DNA of 64,000 nucleotides, taken from the NCBI RefSeq assembly GCF_002865645.1, contig NW_020194555.1:2072288-2136287 (forward strand), in the 5' to 3' direction. Below the pieces are notes generated by a model. It had not been told where the DNA came from, made no database searches, and was given only the letters and a program-made list of their open reading frames with translations. Both the position numbers and the translations under genes were made by a program. Source of the DNA: Hyaloscypha bicolor E. Lineage: Eukaryota; Ascomycota; Leotiomycetes; Helotiales; Hyaloscyphaceae. Position 1 is the stretch's first letter, and each line of letters starts with the position of its first letter. Shown in pieces: positions 47,155-57,525 of this stretch.

Positions 47155-48090
47155 TTACAACTCTTTCTCCTTGTTCCCCCTTTGATGTTTTTGCTCCAGA
47201 GCCTGCTCTCTACCAATCGATGGAGCATCTCCAACGTATTCCTTTCCACCCACGGTCTCAAATCCTTTGTGGAACACCCATTCAACGACATCCTCCACAG
47301 GCTTATCGAATAGGAAGGGCAAGGCGGGCACAGCTGCCAACCCCAACCCTATCGGGCCAAAGGTCCGAAGTCTGACATTCTTGGAATTCTTCAATGCTCT
47401 GCCTGAGTACCGTACGATAGAATGGATGGTGAACGCAGGGAGACCCATAGAAGCAATGGCCTGAAAGATGAACCGTTGTGCCATGACTGTTCTGTAGTCA
47501 TTCAGGGGAGTGACTTTTTGCGGAACGAGTTCAACTCCAGCATCATGTGCAACCATTTTTATGTCTGTTTTTGCGTCGTTATACCGCTCGTGCGCAGCTT
47601 CTCGAGGTAGTTCTGGGTGCAAGGTCCTTTGATTGCTGCAGTATGCCTTGTAACCTTCATGTCCCACGTCACCAAGGATGTATGCCCAAGAAATTCCGTA
47701 TGCGGTCCGTACGAGGTTTGGGTGGGCGACTGGTCTGAAAGACTCTCCAATATCTGAGGTGTAGGCCACATATCTTTGAGCAGCCAGCAGAGCTGTCCGT
47801 ATACGAGTGGTATATGCTGCATATCGGATGCTGGATTCTGTAGACTGAGGAGCACTGGTGGGTGTATTAGCACGTGCAGCAGTGAATATTGGATAAGTAT
47901 CAGATATGAACTCGCAAGTTTCTATACTTAGGCCTAGGTAAACTTACGTTCCATCGTACAGCTCGTCATAGAAGTTGTCCTCCTTATCTGCCTTGTCAAC
48001 TATCTTTTGTAGCGCCGGGGGGAGCTTCTCTGGCTCGGGAAGTCCATTTGGAGGAGGACCTCGAGGTTTGTCTGAATCATTCTTGGCCAT
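47155..48090 (-). CDS. MTP18: Mitochondrial fission process protein 1 homologue (MTP18/MTFP1)
   Basis: MTP18 is an inner-membrane protein that promotes mitochondrial division. Exon 1 (47948-48090) encodes a Pro-rich start (MAKNDSDKPRGPPPNG) ending DELYDG. After a 93 bp intron, exon 2 (47155-47854) continues TAPQSTESSIRYAAYTTRIR, giving 280 aa. Conserved segments are RYVAYTSDIGESFRPV, AYGISWAYILGDVGHEGYKAY, VMAQRFIFQAIASMGLPAFTIH, read across about residues 55-190, and LPFLFDKPVEDVVEWVF. The C-terminus is highly charged. It is divergent from ATP19, another mitochondrial gene, over 306 bp. Confidence 0.88.
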
Positions 48091-48396
48091 ATTGAGGAAT
48101 TTTCAAGACCAGGTACCGCGGTTTTGAGAAGTCCAAACTGTGAGCTTTTCGCGGCAAGTCGAGGTGTTTTTTATACCGAGGTATCTTGGCCCGGATATCG
48201 AATTCGGAGGCGAAGAAGGGAGCTTCGGTTGCGTCCGGGGAAGTGACGATCCACAAACGCTTAGTCACCAGCCAAGATTTTTGGAGCTCGACTTTGAAGA
48301 TTGACAGCCCGGAACAACGACCGAAGCTCAAGTCACCTACATAGCCACCTCATCTCTCTCTCTCTCTTCAACAATTCGAAGCCTCAATCCGCCAAG
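48091..48396. promoter_or_regulatory. Divergent promoter, MTP18-like/ATP19
   Basis: Two mitochondrial genes diverge from this 306 bp interval, so co-regulation is plausible. A CTCTCTCTCT tract lies at about 48353-48367, just before the ATP19 start. Confidence 0.45.
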
Positions 48397-48839
48397 ATGG
48401 TCGCAATGTATACTATTGCCGGTCGCCAGGTTGGCTCTCACTGGGTATGTCAGCTCTCCCTGGTTCCAGGAGAAGCTCTTCACCACTGCCTCCCCGAGCC
48501 AATTGGTCGCGCACAGGTGTTTCAAGGCTTTGAAAATGATGTGCTGACAATTTTGGGTCCCATAGCTTGCGATGTTGACTCTTGGAACGCTCGGGGGTCT
48601 CAGTGCCAGTTTTATGGGAGGATCAGCCGCGAAGAAGACCCAAGGACCACCCATCAATGCCCAAAGTCCAGATGAGGAGACCTTCATCAAGTATGTTTCC
48701 TTGGGAAAGCAATTGCCGTCTGATACATCGAGCCAGTGAACGTAATCTAATTGCTTTTAGGGAATTCCTGAAGAATGCCGAAGCGGACGAGAAGAAGGGC
48801 AGCAGTGTGGATGCTACGAAGAAGGATGCAGGACGATAG
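48397..48839 (+). CDS. ATP19: Mitochondrial F1Fo ATP synthase subunit k
   Basis: Subunit k stabilises ATP-synthase dimers in the inner membrane. Three exons (48397-48444, 48566-48690, 48761-48839) splice into 83 aa. The protein starts MVAMYTIAGRQVGSHW and continues LAMLTLGTLGGLSASFMGG, a single membrane span. It ends with the soluble segment AKKTQGPPINAQSPDEETF and EFLKNAEADEKK. The start MVxxYTIAGRxVGSH followed by LAM is the family signature. The first exon is only 48 bases and intron 1 is 121 bp, so automatic annotation may miss it. Confidence 0.92.
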
Positions 48840-49483
48840 AGAGATGGGCTAACACCCGGGGAAGTGGATTCGAGAGTGGTTAGCATTGGGACAACCTTTG
48901 CGTTGTACATATATGAGGAGATTAGAGTAACCACTGGTTGACCACGTTGTCCTAGGTTTCTCTCGAGGACCGGTGGCCCTTTTTGTCCCGGCATCACTTA
49001 GACACATGCTCTCTTACTTGGATTTGTGGTTTTTATTAGGAGACGGTTGCCAGTTGCCGATTGTGGTCTTTGATTGCCTTTTCGTAGGCCCTTTATACTA
49101 ATATGCTCGAGTTAGAACCGTTTATGGTCGCGAAAGATGCCACCCCTGTTGATATCAACTTTAAGATACCACCGAGTACGAAAGCCCATCATTTGGCTGG
49201 ACTCTTTCGTTGCTGCGGGGTTGTAATTAGCTTTTAGAGAATAACTTTCATTATTTGACACGTGATCGCTATCAAGATCAACTGCTCCATCAAACCCCGT
49301 TTGCAAAGTATCTCCCATTCTGCACAAGAACATGGCATGAAAACTATCCCAAAGGATGCCCCTCCGCCTTTGAAAGATTTTTGTAGGTTGAGCTCTTATT
49401 TCAGACTCGCTTGATTTCATGAAGTTCTTTCCTTTTGCCTGGCCTGAAAACATCCACATCCATCTCCCCCATCAACAGCAACA
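48840..49483. other. Intergenic, no supported gene
   Basis: A minus frame at 49112-49459 (115 codons) has no recognisable domain and overlaps the expected promoter of the next gene. I do not call it. Confidence 0.45.
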
Positions 49484-50769
49484 ATGGCGACCGTGACCAA
49501 CTCAGATATCCCAGTCACTCCCACGAAGGTGCAGGTATGGATGCTCCCTAGAGTTTACAGTGACTAAGGTTATACTAAATCTACAGCTCATTGATCGTTT
49601 AGCTGAAAGCAATGGCACAATCAAGTTCGTCTCCCACATCTCAACCCCACCACCGGCTCTAACCCCGCTATAGGGCTTCAGTCAATGCCTCAGACCAAGT
49701 GACATTGTTCCAGTACGACTCTGCCTTTGCAGACTTGACTGGACCCTCACCTACGCACTCTCTCCTCCTCTCCACAGCGGGGACAAGCAACAATCCATTC
49801 TTTCACGAGGCCTGCGTCTTTCTACCAGCCCACGATGAAGTCTACATAACCTCCCACCTCTTGCAAGCCACCAAATCCTCTAATTTTCCAACAATCCTCA
49901 TCTCACGAGTCAAACTACAACGTAACGACCGGCTGAATGGGGACAATAATGTACATACGGTAGAATGGGCCAAATTACGGCCTCCGCCGGGCATTGAGAT
50001 GCCCAATGGAGGGGTAAACTACGAAGATGGGATTCTCTTCTGCGCTCAAGGCTCAGCACAAACAGGGACCGGAGGACTCTACTATATGCCACGTAAAGCG
50101 CCGCCAAAAGCCATGGTGACGAATTTCCACGGACGAGACTTCAACAGTGTGAATGATGTCGTTGTTGCTAAGGACGGTTGTATCTGGTTTACGGATCCGT
50201 GCTATGGAAATGAGCAAGACTTCAGACAGAGACCGAAACTCCCAAATCAAGTTTATCGATTTGATCCTAAGAATGGAGATTTAAGGATTGTTGCTGATGG
50301 ATTTGGGAGGCCGAATGGGATTAGCTTTAGTCCAGATGAAAGCCTTTGCTACATTACCGATACGGATTACATTCATGGCGATGGAAGCAAGGACTTCACA
50401 CGGTAATCCCAGTGTGCTAAATACTTTGCGGCCATACTGATTGTATGTAGAGCGGCAACTATCTACGCTTTTGATATCATAAAGGTGGCAGGTGGTCCTT
50501 TCCTTACTAATAGGAGAGTGTTCGCTTTTGCAGCAGTAGGTATCCCAGATGGCATCAAGTGTGATGTCTATGGTAATGTGTATTCTGGTTGTGGTGACGG
50601 AGTTGAAGTCTGGAACCCTGCTGGAACTCTTATTGGCAGGATCATGGTTCCGGGAGGAGTTGCTAATTTCTGCTTTGGAAAGGACGGAGAGATGTTCCTT
50701 TGTGCTGAACAGAAATTATGGAGATTGCAGATGGCTAGGACTACTAAAGGTGCCCTACTTGGGATTTGA
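49484..50769 (+). CDS. SMP-30/gluconolactonase-like calcium-dependent hydrolase
   Basis: Four exons (49484-49534, 49587-49624, 49674-50402, 50451-50769) give 378 aa. The six-bladed propeller signature is seen in GGVNYEDGILFCAQG, FNSVNDVVVAKDGCIWFTDP, FGRPNGISFSPDESLCYITD and IPDGIKCDVYGNVYSGCGDG. The conserved Glu/Asn/Asp metal-site positions fall within these (NSVND, RPNGI, IPDGI). It ends TTKGALLGI, as many fungal members do. Family members hydrolyse lactones; the substrate here is unknown. There is no clear signal peptide, so it is probably cytosolic. Confidence 0.85.
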
Positions 50770-51228
50770 TAGCTCTCCGGTATATGCCATGATTTCATGA
50801 ATCCAGCATGCAAAACCCTGCCTCAAGGAAGGATCCAGCTCAAGCTTTGATACTGAGCCAGAAGAAGCTTCTTTTGTGCTATTAGCAGAACTCCTCTTTT
50901 ATTTTTCGTTGCTATTGTTTTGGCTTTTACGTGAAGAGAATATCTTCACATTTTTACGTGATCCGTTAAAGTGTGGTATGGCGGCTGGTTCGGTTCGGGA
51001 TTATAATCTTAACTCCATCTTCAACAACACAGCGCCGACAAGTCCGGCATCAAGTTCACAGAAGGCAAATATATCAGACATGCTATTTTGAAGTCTCTGG
51101 TTTGACAGATATTCGAAAGAACTACACATGCCCAACATCTTCCCACACCCCAGCGCTTACTTTCATAGCACCCCACCACAAATTCTATCCTTCTGCAAGA
51201 TACCTGATCAGTTACATTCTCCCTTATC
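50770..51228. other. Intergenic, no supported gene
   Basis: Only short overlapping frames without domains occur here. Confidence 0.5.
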
Positions 51229-52054
51229 ATGACAGCCCCTCAGTTAACTCTCATAACTGGGGCAAATCGCGGAATAGGCTTCTCGACTGTTTAAGCAACC
51301 GCTCTCCGCAACCCAACCTCCACCTATATCCTCGTCTGCCACTCTGCCTCTTCTAGCTCCGCAGCCATCGTCGAGCTCAAAAAGCTAGGTGTACCTGCAC
51401 TACTCGATGTTGTAACACCAGATGTCACAAATGATATCACTATTGTTTCAGCAAAGGAATACGTCGAGAAGAAATACGGAAGTCTTGACGGCTCCTCTCC
51501 TTTTCCTCCCCACGTGATCAAGCACGCTGGAAATTGTGACACTAGTTCTCGTAAACAACGCAGGAATAGCATCCTTCCTGAAAAGCCAAGAACTACCGAA
51601 TCTGAGAGAAAATTTCAACTCAACATTCAACGCAAACATCACCTCCGTGCCGGCAGTAACCAGCACTTTCCTCTCACTCCTGCATCTCTCGCCAAATCCA
51701 AAAGTAATTAGCATCTCATCGGACCGTGCATCTCTCACCCAATCCTCAAATAGGAAATTACCACCTACAGCTGTTGTAGCATACACTGTGAGTGGGGCCG
51801 CGCTGAACAGTTTAACTATCGAGTTGCAGAACACAGAAGACGTGTTGAAAGAAGGCGGAGAGGGTAAGGGACGGGGAAAGGTAGAGTTTTGGGCGGCAAA
51901 TCCGGGGCATTGTAAGACTGCTTTTAATGGGTATAGGGGCACGAAGGGTCCGATTGATGGGGCGGAGTTGGTGGTGCAGCTTGTGGTTGGCGAGGAGGGG
52001 CAATGGAAGAGAGAGGGGGGGTATGAGGGAGGTGCATTGATAGATGTGGCGTGA
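51229..52054 (+). pseudogene. Short-chain dehydrogenase/reductase, disrupted
   Basis: From the ATG at 51229 the frame reads LTLITGANRGIGFSTV, the NAD(P)-binding TGxxxGIG motif. It hits TAA at 51292-51294, where the family has Gln (CAA to TAA). The same frame then continues ATALRNPTSTYILVCHS to KKYGSLD. The next exon starts VLVNNAGIASFLKS at 51546 after a canonical CTAG acceptor, but the matching donor position (51491) is GC in a poor context (GCTCCT) instead of GT. It ends GGALIDVA at 52054. The catalytic region is SISSDRAS and VVAYTVSGAALN, where the expected YxxxK has Ser or Gly rather than Lys. Three independent defects make a dead gene likely. Confidence 0.7.
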
Positions 52055-52232
52055 AAACGAGGATGGATGACGCTATGAAATAATGGCGATGGGAGAGGAA
52101 GTCGGGATTTTAAATAATGGAGGGTAAATACTTCGCTCTAAATCGATCTATCATCTGTTAAGGAAAAGCTCCAACGTGAGGAAATAAAAAAAAAGGCTAT
52201 AAAAATACAGCTGCTTGTTTCTGAGGCATTGC

Positions 52233-53203
52233 TTATTTCGAAATCGGCTGCGACGTTGTTCGGATCTTTCTTTGAACAAGCCCAAGATTCGTTGCTCTTG
52301 GAAGGATGAGATCCTGCTTGACGTTAGCTCACAATTCAGATCCATCCTGAAAGCAAACTCACCCATATGGTAGCCCAACCAAAAGTATCCCCTAGCCAAA
52401 TTAGAAACGTTTCGCCCCCAATCCACTGAATCTTTTTGGGATTCGACTTCAGCGCATTGCTGGCAACGCCTTCAGCATATACTTCTACTTTCATGGCATT
52501 TTCTAATGCAAGCTCGCCTAGCATGAGCTCCTCGACTTCCTTCTTCGCTGGAGAATATAGAGAATTTGGTGGTAGACGAGGTGGGCTTGCTAGGTTCTCC
52601 ATGAACCTGGTTAAGACTGATCCGGTGACTACGTTGACGACCTTGACGTTGAATGGAGAGAGCTCAATGCGCAATTGATCACTGAGAAGGTTGACTGCTG
52701 CTTTACTGGCGTTGTAATAACCTTGCCAAGGCAAAGGAAATTTTCCAACAATAGAGCCGATGTTGACGACTGTCCCTTTGGAAGCAATGAGAAGCGGTGA
52801 AAATGCCTGCGTTACTGCTATCAGGGCAAATACATTCACGTCGAACATCTTTTTGGCTATAGCAACCTCAGAGTCTAACAATGGCATGTTATATCCTGTC
52901 TGGCATTAGCTGGGATACAAAGCATCAGTGCAACCTCAACTTGCCTCCGCCAGAGTTATTGACTAGGATGTCAAGAGTTCCTCCGGTAGCAGCCTTGACA
53001 TTCTCAACGGCCTGCTTGATCGAGGCGTCATCTGTGACATCTAGAGGCAAGATTTCCAGTCCGAGTTCTTTGAGGTGTTGAACTTTAGTAAGATTTCGAG
53101 CAGTTGCGAATACTCGGAGTCCTTTCTTGTGAAAGGTTTTGGCCAAGGCGTCTCCAATTCCCCCTTCACTTGACCCAGTAATCAGAACTGATTTCTGTCC
53201 CAT
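52233..53203 (-). CDS. AYR1-like short-chain reductase (1-acyldihydroxyacetone-phosphate reductase type)
   Basis: Three exons (52945-53203, 52363-52895, 52233-52313) give 290 aa. The cofactor motif is TGSSEGGIGDALAKTF with FATARNL, and NNSGG follows. The catalytic Ser and Tyr-x3-Lys are in NIGSIVGKFPLPWQGYYNASK. These match fungal Ayr1-type reductases, which make lysophosphatidate at lipid droplets and the ER, although related SDRs differ mainly in substrate. Intron 1 (52896-52944) is a GC-AG intron with the classical GCAAGT donor. The last exon (ILPRATNLGLVQRKIR) is easily missed because the frame runs into an early stop without splicing. A larger frame extends upstream of 53203, but MGQKSVLITG is the natural start. 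Confidence 0.82.
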
Positions 53204-53864
53204 TGTCGAGTGGAAATAGACAATATCGGGTTCGTGGTTTTCGTTTGAGGCTTTGGTAGATGAGATTATAGAAATGAAGAAAAGACGTGCGCAAATCACG
53301 ATGGAAAGGCAATGTAAATCCAGACAGGACAGTTTGTGAGGCGGAAACGAATACTTATCAAACGTGATGTGCTCTCGTACGACAGCAAAAAGCTGAACAG
53401 TGACCACAGGATCGTCCCTCGGCATCGCCACGGTTTCAAACTTGAAGCGGCGGATAGACCTCAGTCCGTGCAGGAGTCGGGATGGGTTTTGTGTGACAAG
53501 CCGACTCGTCAAAAACGAAAGAAGGAAAAAAACTTGGTGACAATGTAGGAGATCCTTGATTCGAAAGTTACAATCGTAATTATTACAGAGGCTTGCACAC
53601 TTGATTTCAGCACGCACCGAGGGCCATATTGAAGAATAATGGGAAGTGTGGTCGCTGACAAAAAGAACGAAAGTGACGATGGCAAGGTCAAGAAGAGCGG
53701 GCAGCTGCGATTGGTCAAATTCGAGGCTACCCATCCATGGCAAGCGCGGCTTCAACCCCTGTCTTCGCGCGTGCTGCAAGGCTACTGAACGCCTCAACGC
53801 GTCTTCTGCTGCAAGGTGATTTTCTTTCCACAACATACATATCACTACAGCACATTTTAAAGCA
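53204..53864. promoter_or_regulatory. Divergent promoter region, AYR1-like/thymidylate synthase
   Basis: About 660 bp with open but unconvincing minus-strand coding that merely extends the reductase frame. No separate gene is supported. Confidence 0.4.
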
Positions 53865-54911
53865 ATGGCCCCCTCACTACTAGACCCCGAGCCTGCGGCT
53901 CAAGTCACGTCTAAGGGGTTCGAAACCGAGCGTGTTGCAACAAACGTTGATCAGCACGAAGAGCACCAGTATCTCGACTTGATTCGCGAAATTCTCGAGA
54001 CGGGAGAGCATCGACCCGACAGGTAACTCAAGACCAGGCATCTTAGAACTATCGCTGATGATTATAGGACTGGAACGGGAACACGTTCTATTTTTGCTCC
54101 TCGGCCTCTCAAATTTGAGCTCTCCTCGCCGACAGGGACCCCAATCCTCCCACTGCTCACAACGAAACGCGTCTTTCTGCGAGCCGTGATCGGCGAGCTT
54201 TTGTGGTTTGTCTCTGGTTCAACTTCCTCGCTCCCACTTGCTGCTGCCGGCATCAAAATTTGGGATGGCAATGGATCACGCGAATACCTCGACTCTGTCG
54301 GCCTCTCTCATCGTGCAGTTGGTGATTTGGGACCAGTCTATGGCTTCCAGTGGCGACACTTTGGCGCCGAATATGTGGATGCTGAAACAGACTATACTGG
54401 GAAGGGCGTTGATCAGTTGGCAGAAGTCATCCACAAGTTGAGGAATAATCCGTACGACAGAAGGATCATCCTCAGCGCGTGGAATCCCAAGGACTTGAAA
54501 CTTATGGCACTTCCTCCATGCCACATGTTCGCACAATTCTATGTCTCGTTTCCAAAGAGCGAAAATGGAGAGAAGGGCCAGGGAAGACTTCATTGTCAGC
54601 TCTACCAGAGGAGTTGCGATATGGGGCTTGGAGTCCCTTTCAACATCGCAAGTTATGCTCTGTTAACCCATATGCTTGCGCATGTCTGCGATCTGATTCC
54701 TGGCACGTTCACACACACAATGGGCGATGCTCATGTCTATCTTGACCATGTGGATGCCCTGAAGGTGCAACTGACCCGAGAGCCTAAGCGATTCCCTGAA
54801 CTGGACATCGCCCGCGAGAAGGGTGGCAGCATAGATGGATGGAAGGTTGAAGATTTTGTGGTCAAAGGATACGAGCCACACAAGGGAATTGCGATGAAGA
54901 TGTCTGTATAA
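53865..54911 (+). CDS. CDC21: Thymidylate synthase
   Basis: The enzyme methylates dUMP to dTMP with methylenetetrahydrofolate. Exon 1 (53865-54022) and exon 2 (54068-54911) join across a 45 bp intron at [12 protein letters not shown], giving 333 aa. Signature segments are [51 protein letters not shown], the catalytic Cys in [12 protein letters not shown], and [33 protein letters not shown] precedes a C-terminus MKMSV. A 40-residue acidic N-terminal extension precedes the core. The SGSTSS loop in the small insert is fungal-like. Confidence 0.96.
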
Positions 54912-55472
54912 TGTGATTGGTGGGTCGGGGTTGCAATTGAGGATGATGTGGACGAATTATGTATGGCGTTTGGGAATCAAGAAATTATGCCGTCACAGGT
55001 CACCCAGTGGGACAACTCTTGGGGAGCCATTGTGCTAAGTGTTTACATGGGTTCTGGTGATTTTTGCTTCGTGGCCTTTAATCATTACCCCCTTTTGTCT
55101 CAGTTCTTTTCTTTCCATCTCATTTGAATCTCTCTCCAATGTTACTTCCCTTCTAAAAATAGCTTCTTTCCCTGAAGCAACTATAGTTATTGTGTTCCTA
55201 AGATGCTGCATTTTCTTCCGTCTTATTGTATCCCTACTGAACTACATAGGACACAAAACTATCACGACAAGCAAGAAACCACTGCTATCCCTTCGCCCGG
55301 CGAGACGTTGCTAGCGTATTAGCCACAGCTGTGGTACCCCATAAAATTCCAGAAGTCACATAATTTTATGCTCCCCAACCAAACGAGACCCCCTTGCCCA
55401 CCCTAGCAATGTCTCGCCCGATGAAGGGGGATACTATCCTGTATGCCAGCATGGATAAGACAAGCAGACGTT
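54912..55472. other. Intergenic, no supported gene
   Basis: Contains the thymidylate synthase 3' flank and a pyrimidine-rich stretch at about 55085-55225. A 91-codon plus-strand frame at 55039 is hydrophobic but without a recognised family. Confidence 0.4.
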
Positions 55473-56232
55473 TTAAGAAAAATGAGGAATCTCGTCCGCC
55501 TATGTGGACACAAATGAGCCAGCTGGGGGGGGGAACAGACTTCTTAACACCAGAACAAGCAAAGCCAGTCGTGCTACAGCATATATTACGTTCGCAATCA
55601 ACGTTAGATACCATATCACCCGGAAGAGTCGATCTCCCGGTCCCCCTGGAGCAAATATCGAAGTTGGAATAAATGATACCGGCCAGGAAACGAAAGGAAG
55701 ACCGAAGTATAAACTCGCAGACCTCCTCACGATCCTCTCAACTGATTTAGGGAAAGAAAATCCCCACGCAAGACAATGCACAACTCCGAAGAGGGTCCCA
55801 GCCAGAGCAATCCCAATCTTGGCGTATGGATAATGCTGCAAACCATTCGGATGTTGGGTAATTCTGGGACCGTCTTTCAATACGACATCGTTAGGGGGAG
55901 GGAACATCAGATCCGGGCGAAAGGTTTCTCCCGGCTAAAAGTGCACGTCGAACCCACAGTAGCCACCCAAATTCAGCGGGTTGGATGCGAAGGGGTGCGC
56001 TGTATGTCCACGAATTGGTCGATAGAGGTTGATTTCGACGGAGGCCGTGATTCCTTGCGGGATGGACCAAAAAGAGGTATATTATGATTGCACAGATGAC
56101 AAATGCCAAAGTAGCAATCTCAAGCTGAGATATGGGGATATGCTTCGCCGCTCTCATCATTACATCCACCCAAACGGAAATCCATTTGGCCAGCTTGAAG
56201 GAGGCCATCTTCAAGTGCAGGGGCCAGTCTCC
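55473..56232 (-). pseudogene. Polytopic membrane protein (fungal unknown family), broken
   Basis: The minus strand encodes segments of a widespread fungal membrane-protein family of unknown function: ISQLEIATLAFVICAIIIYLF, then WSIPQGITASVEINLYRPI, FGVVHCLAWGFSFPKSVERI and VIYAVARLALLVLVLRSLF. Two lesions show. A five-base homopolymer (56069-56073) puts FLVHPARN where the family needs FWSIPQG, a one-base frame shift. In the last segment the codon after FVST is TAG (55500-55502) where Trp is expected. Beyond it ADEIPHFS and a stop at 55473 follow in frame. The 5' part is not recognisable. Confidence 0.7.
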
Positions 56233-56329
56233 GCTCTGGTATTTGACGAATTATCAGAGGAACAATTGCAGCATCGGCCTGATTCTTTCCTCTGGACAGC
56301 AAAGGCTGGGTCGAACGCAGTTTGGGACG

Positions 56330-56616
56330 ATTCAGCATCCGAGGAAGCAGCTGAAAATAAACAATGCTTTTTCTTGATCATTCAATCGCATTATACACCA
56401 TCTGACATGGCTCCGAATTATTGTAGTCTCATCCTCGAACCAACAGGGTTGAGAAGGGGCCAGTTCTAACGAATTGGCGTGGTACTCCACGCATATATGT
56501 GGGGAGTCACCGATATCGATGCTTTCCTACACAAGGCCAGGAATCCTAAACTACTAGAGGATGCCTTCTACCAAGAGGCTAATCCAGACCTAGGTTTCAC
56601 CGTGGAGATAAACTAA
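56330..56616 (+). pseudogene. C-terminal remnant of a HET-domain (heterokaryon incompatibility-type) protein
   Basis: The plus strand reads NYCSLILEPTGLRRGQF, a TAA at 56467-56469, then RIGVVLHAYMWGVTDIDAF and DLGFTVEIN with a stop. HET-type proteins typically end with a segment such as LxLEPTGxxxGxFxRIG followed by a short acidic tail and a hydrophobic end. Here the Gln before RIG is TAA (CAA to TAA). The HET domain itself is not seen upstream, where the antisense of the membrane-protein relic lies. I call a truncated, dead tail on moderate resemblance. Confidence 0.5.
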
Positions 56617-56677
56617 ACGAGAAGAGTGGAACTGAGCCGCAAGCTTCCGCAGAACTCGGATTTAACACTCGAATGCT

Positions 56678-57525
56678 TTAAGCAAGGACCTTCTTCACTC
56701 TGGGAAACTTCAGCAGCGCCCACCCTATCCCCCAGCTTCCCAAGACACCCGCTGTTCCAATTACAACTGTCTCCAACACACTATTCACATTTCATCCATC
56801 CGCGCAAATCCTGTATCCGTACACAAAGCATCGGATGGGACCAAGAAAACAGAATAATGAATTACCCCCTGCACTACCCCGGGATCCACTCAACAACCTT
56901 CAAGACCTGAAAAGGTCCAGAATTGAGGTCCTAAGGAGGTATCCCGTCGTTTCATTCCAAATCGCGTAATACTGAGCGCGCAAATTCGGCGCGCCACTTC
57001 CAGAGCTGATCGCGTACTTAGGTGGGTTCGCGTACAAAAGCCCGGGAGAGAAGACATTCCAGCCAGATGCTCCAGACTGGATCGTGGGGGGAAGGAGTAT
57101 GCTGTATCGAAAACAGGCACTAAAGAAGTTACCACACTGGTGACCTGACACCTCTCAGCCCCCTCAAATGCCACCAAATCCCTCACATTCAACTTCTTAC
57201 CCCTCATCAACTTCAAAAACGAACTCACATCGGCGGTCCCAGCACCGCATACACCACAACAGGGACCCCTAATTTCAGCCACTTGCTCCTCAGAAACGCT
57301 CTCCTGCCTTTCCGATTAAGCGCAGCATAGGGCATGGCCCCAGAAAGGAAGAACGAGCCCATGAAGTAAGACTGGTTGATGGCATTCAAAGCTATGAGGG
57401 GAGGTGTAGACCCGGGAGCTGAGGTCGCCGTGAGGTATTGAGGTGTGGTGGTAGATGGCTAGGACTGCGAGATAGGTGCGGAAGTTGTCGGGGTAGAACA
57501 CTCGCGGTTTAGGGGTGGGCTAGGG
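56678..57525 (-). pseudogene. Acyltransferase 3 family (membrane), broken
   Basis: In three alternating minus-strand frames the sequence reads FYPDNFRTYLAVLAIYHHTS, LNAINQSYFMGSFFLSGAMP, RAFLRSKWLKLGVPVVVYAV, ASGWNVFSPGLLYANPPKY, APNLRAQYYAIWNE and finally SVLETVVIGTAGVLGSWGIG with WALLKFP before a stop at 56678. This is the order of an acyltransferase 3 protein, multi-span enzymes that move acyl groups onto extracytoplasmic substrates. The frame must change several times and stretches are missing, so the gene is dead. It is the third decayed gene in a row here. Confidence 0.65.

Noticed and set aside
49112..49459. 115-codon minus frame
   Set aside because: No recognisable domain, and it lies in the promoter region of the SMP-30-like gene.
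53204..53845. N-terminal extension of the AYR1-like frame
   Set aside because: The extension is open by chance. It lacks SDR-like sequence, and MGQKSVLITG at 53203 is the natural start.
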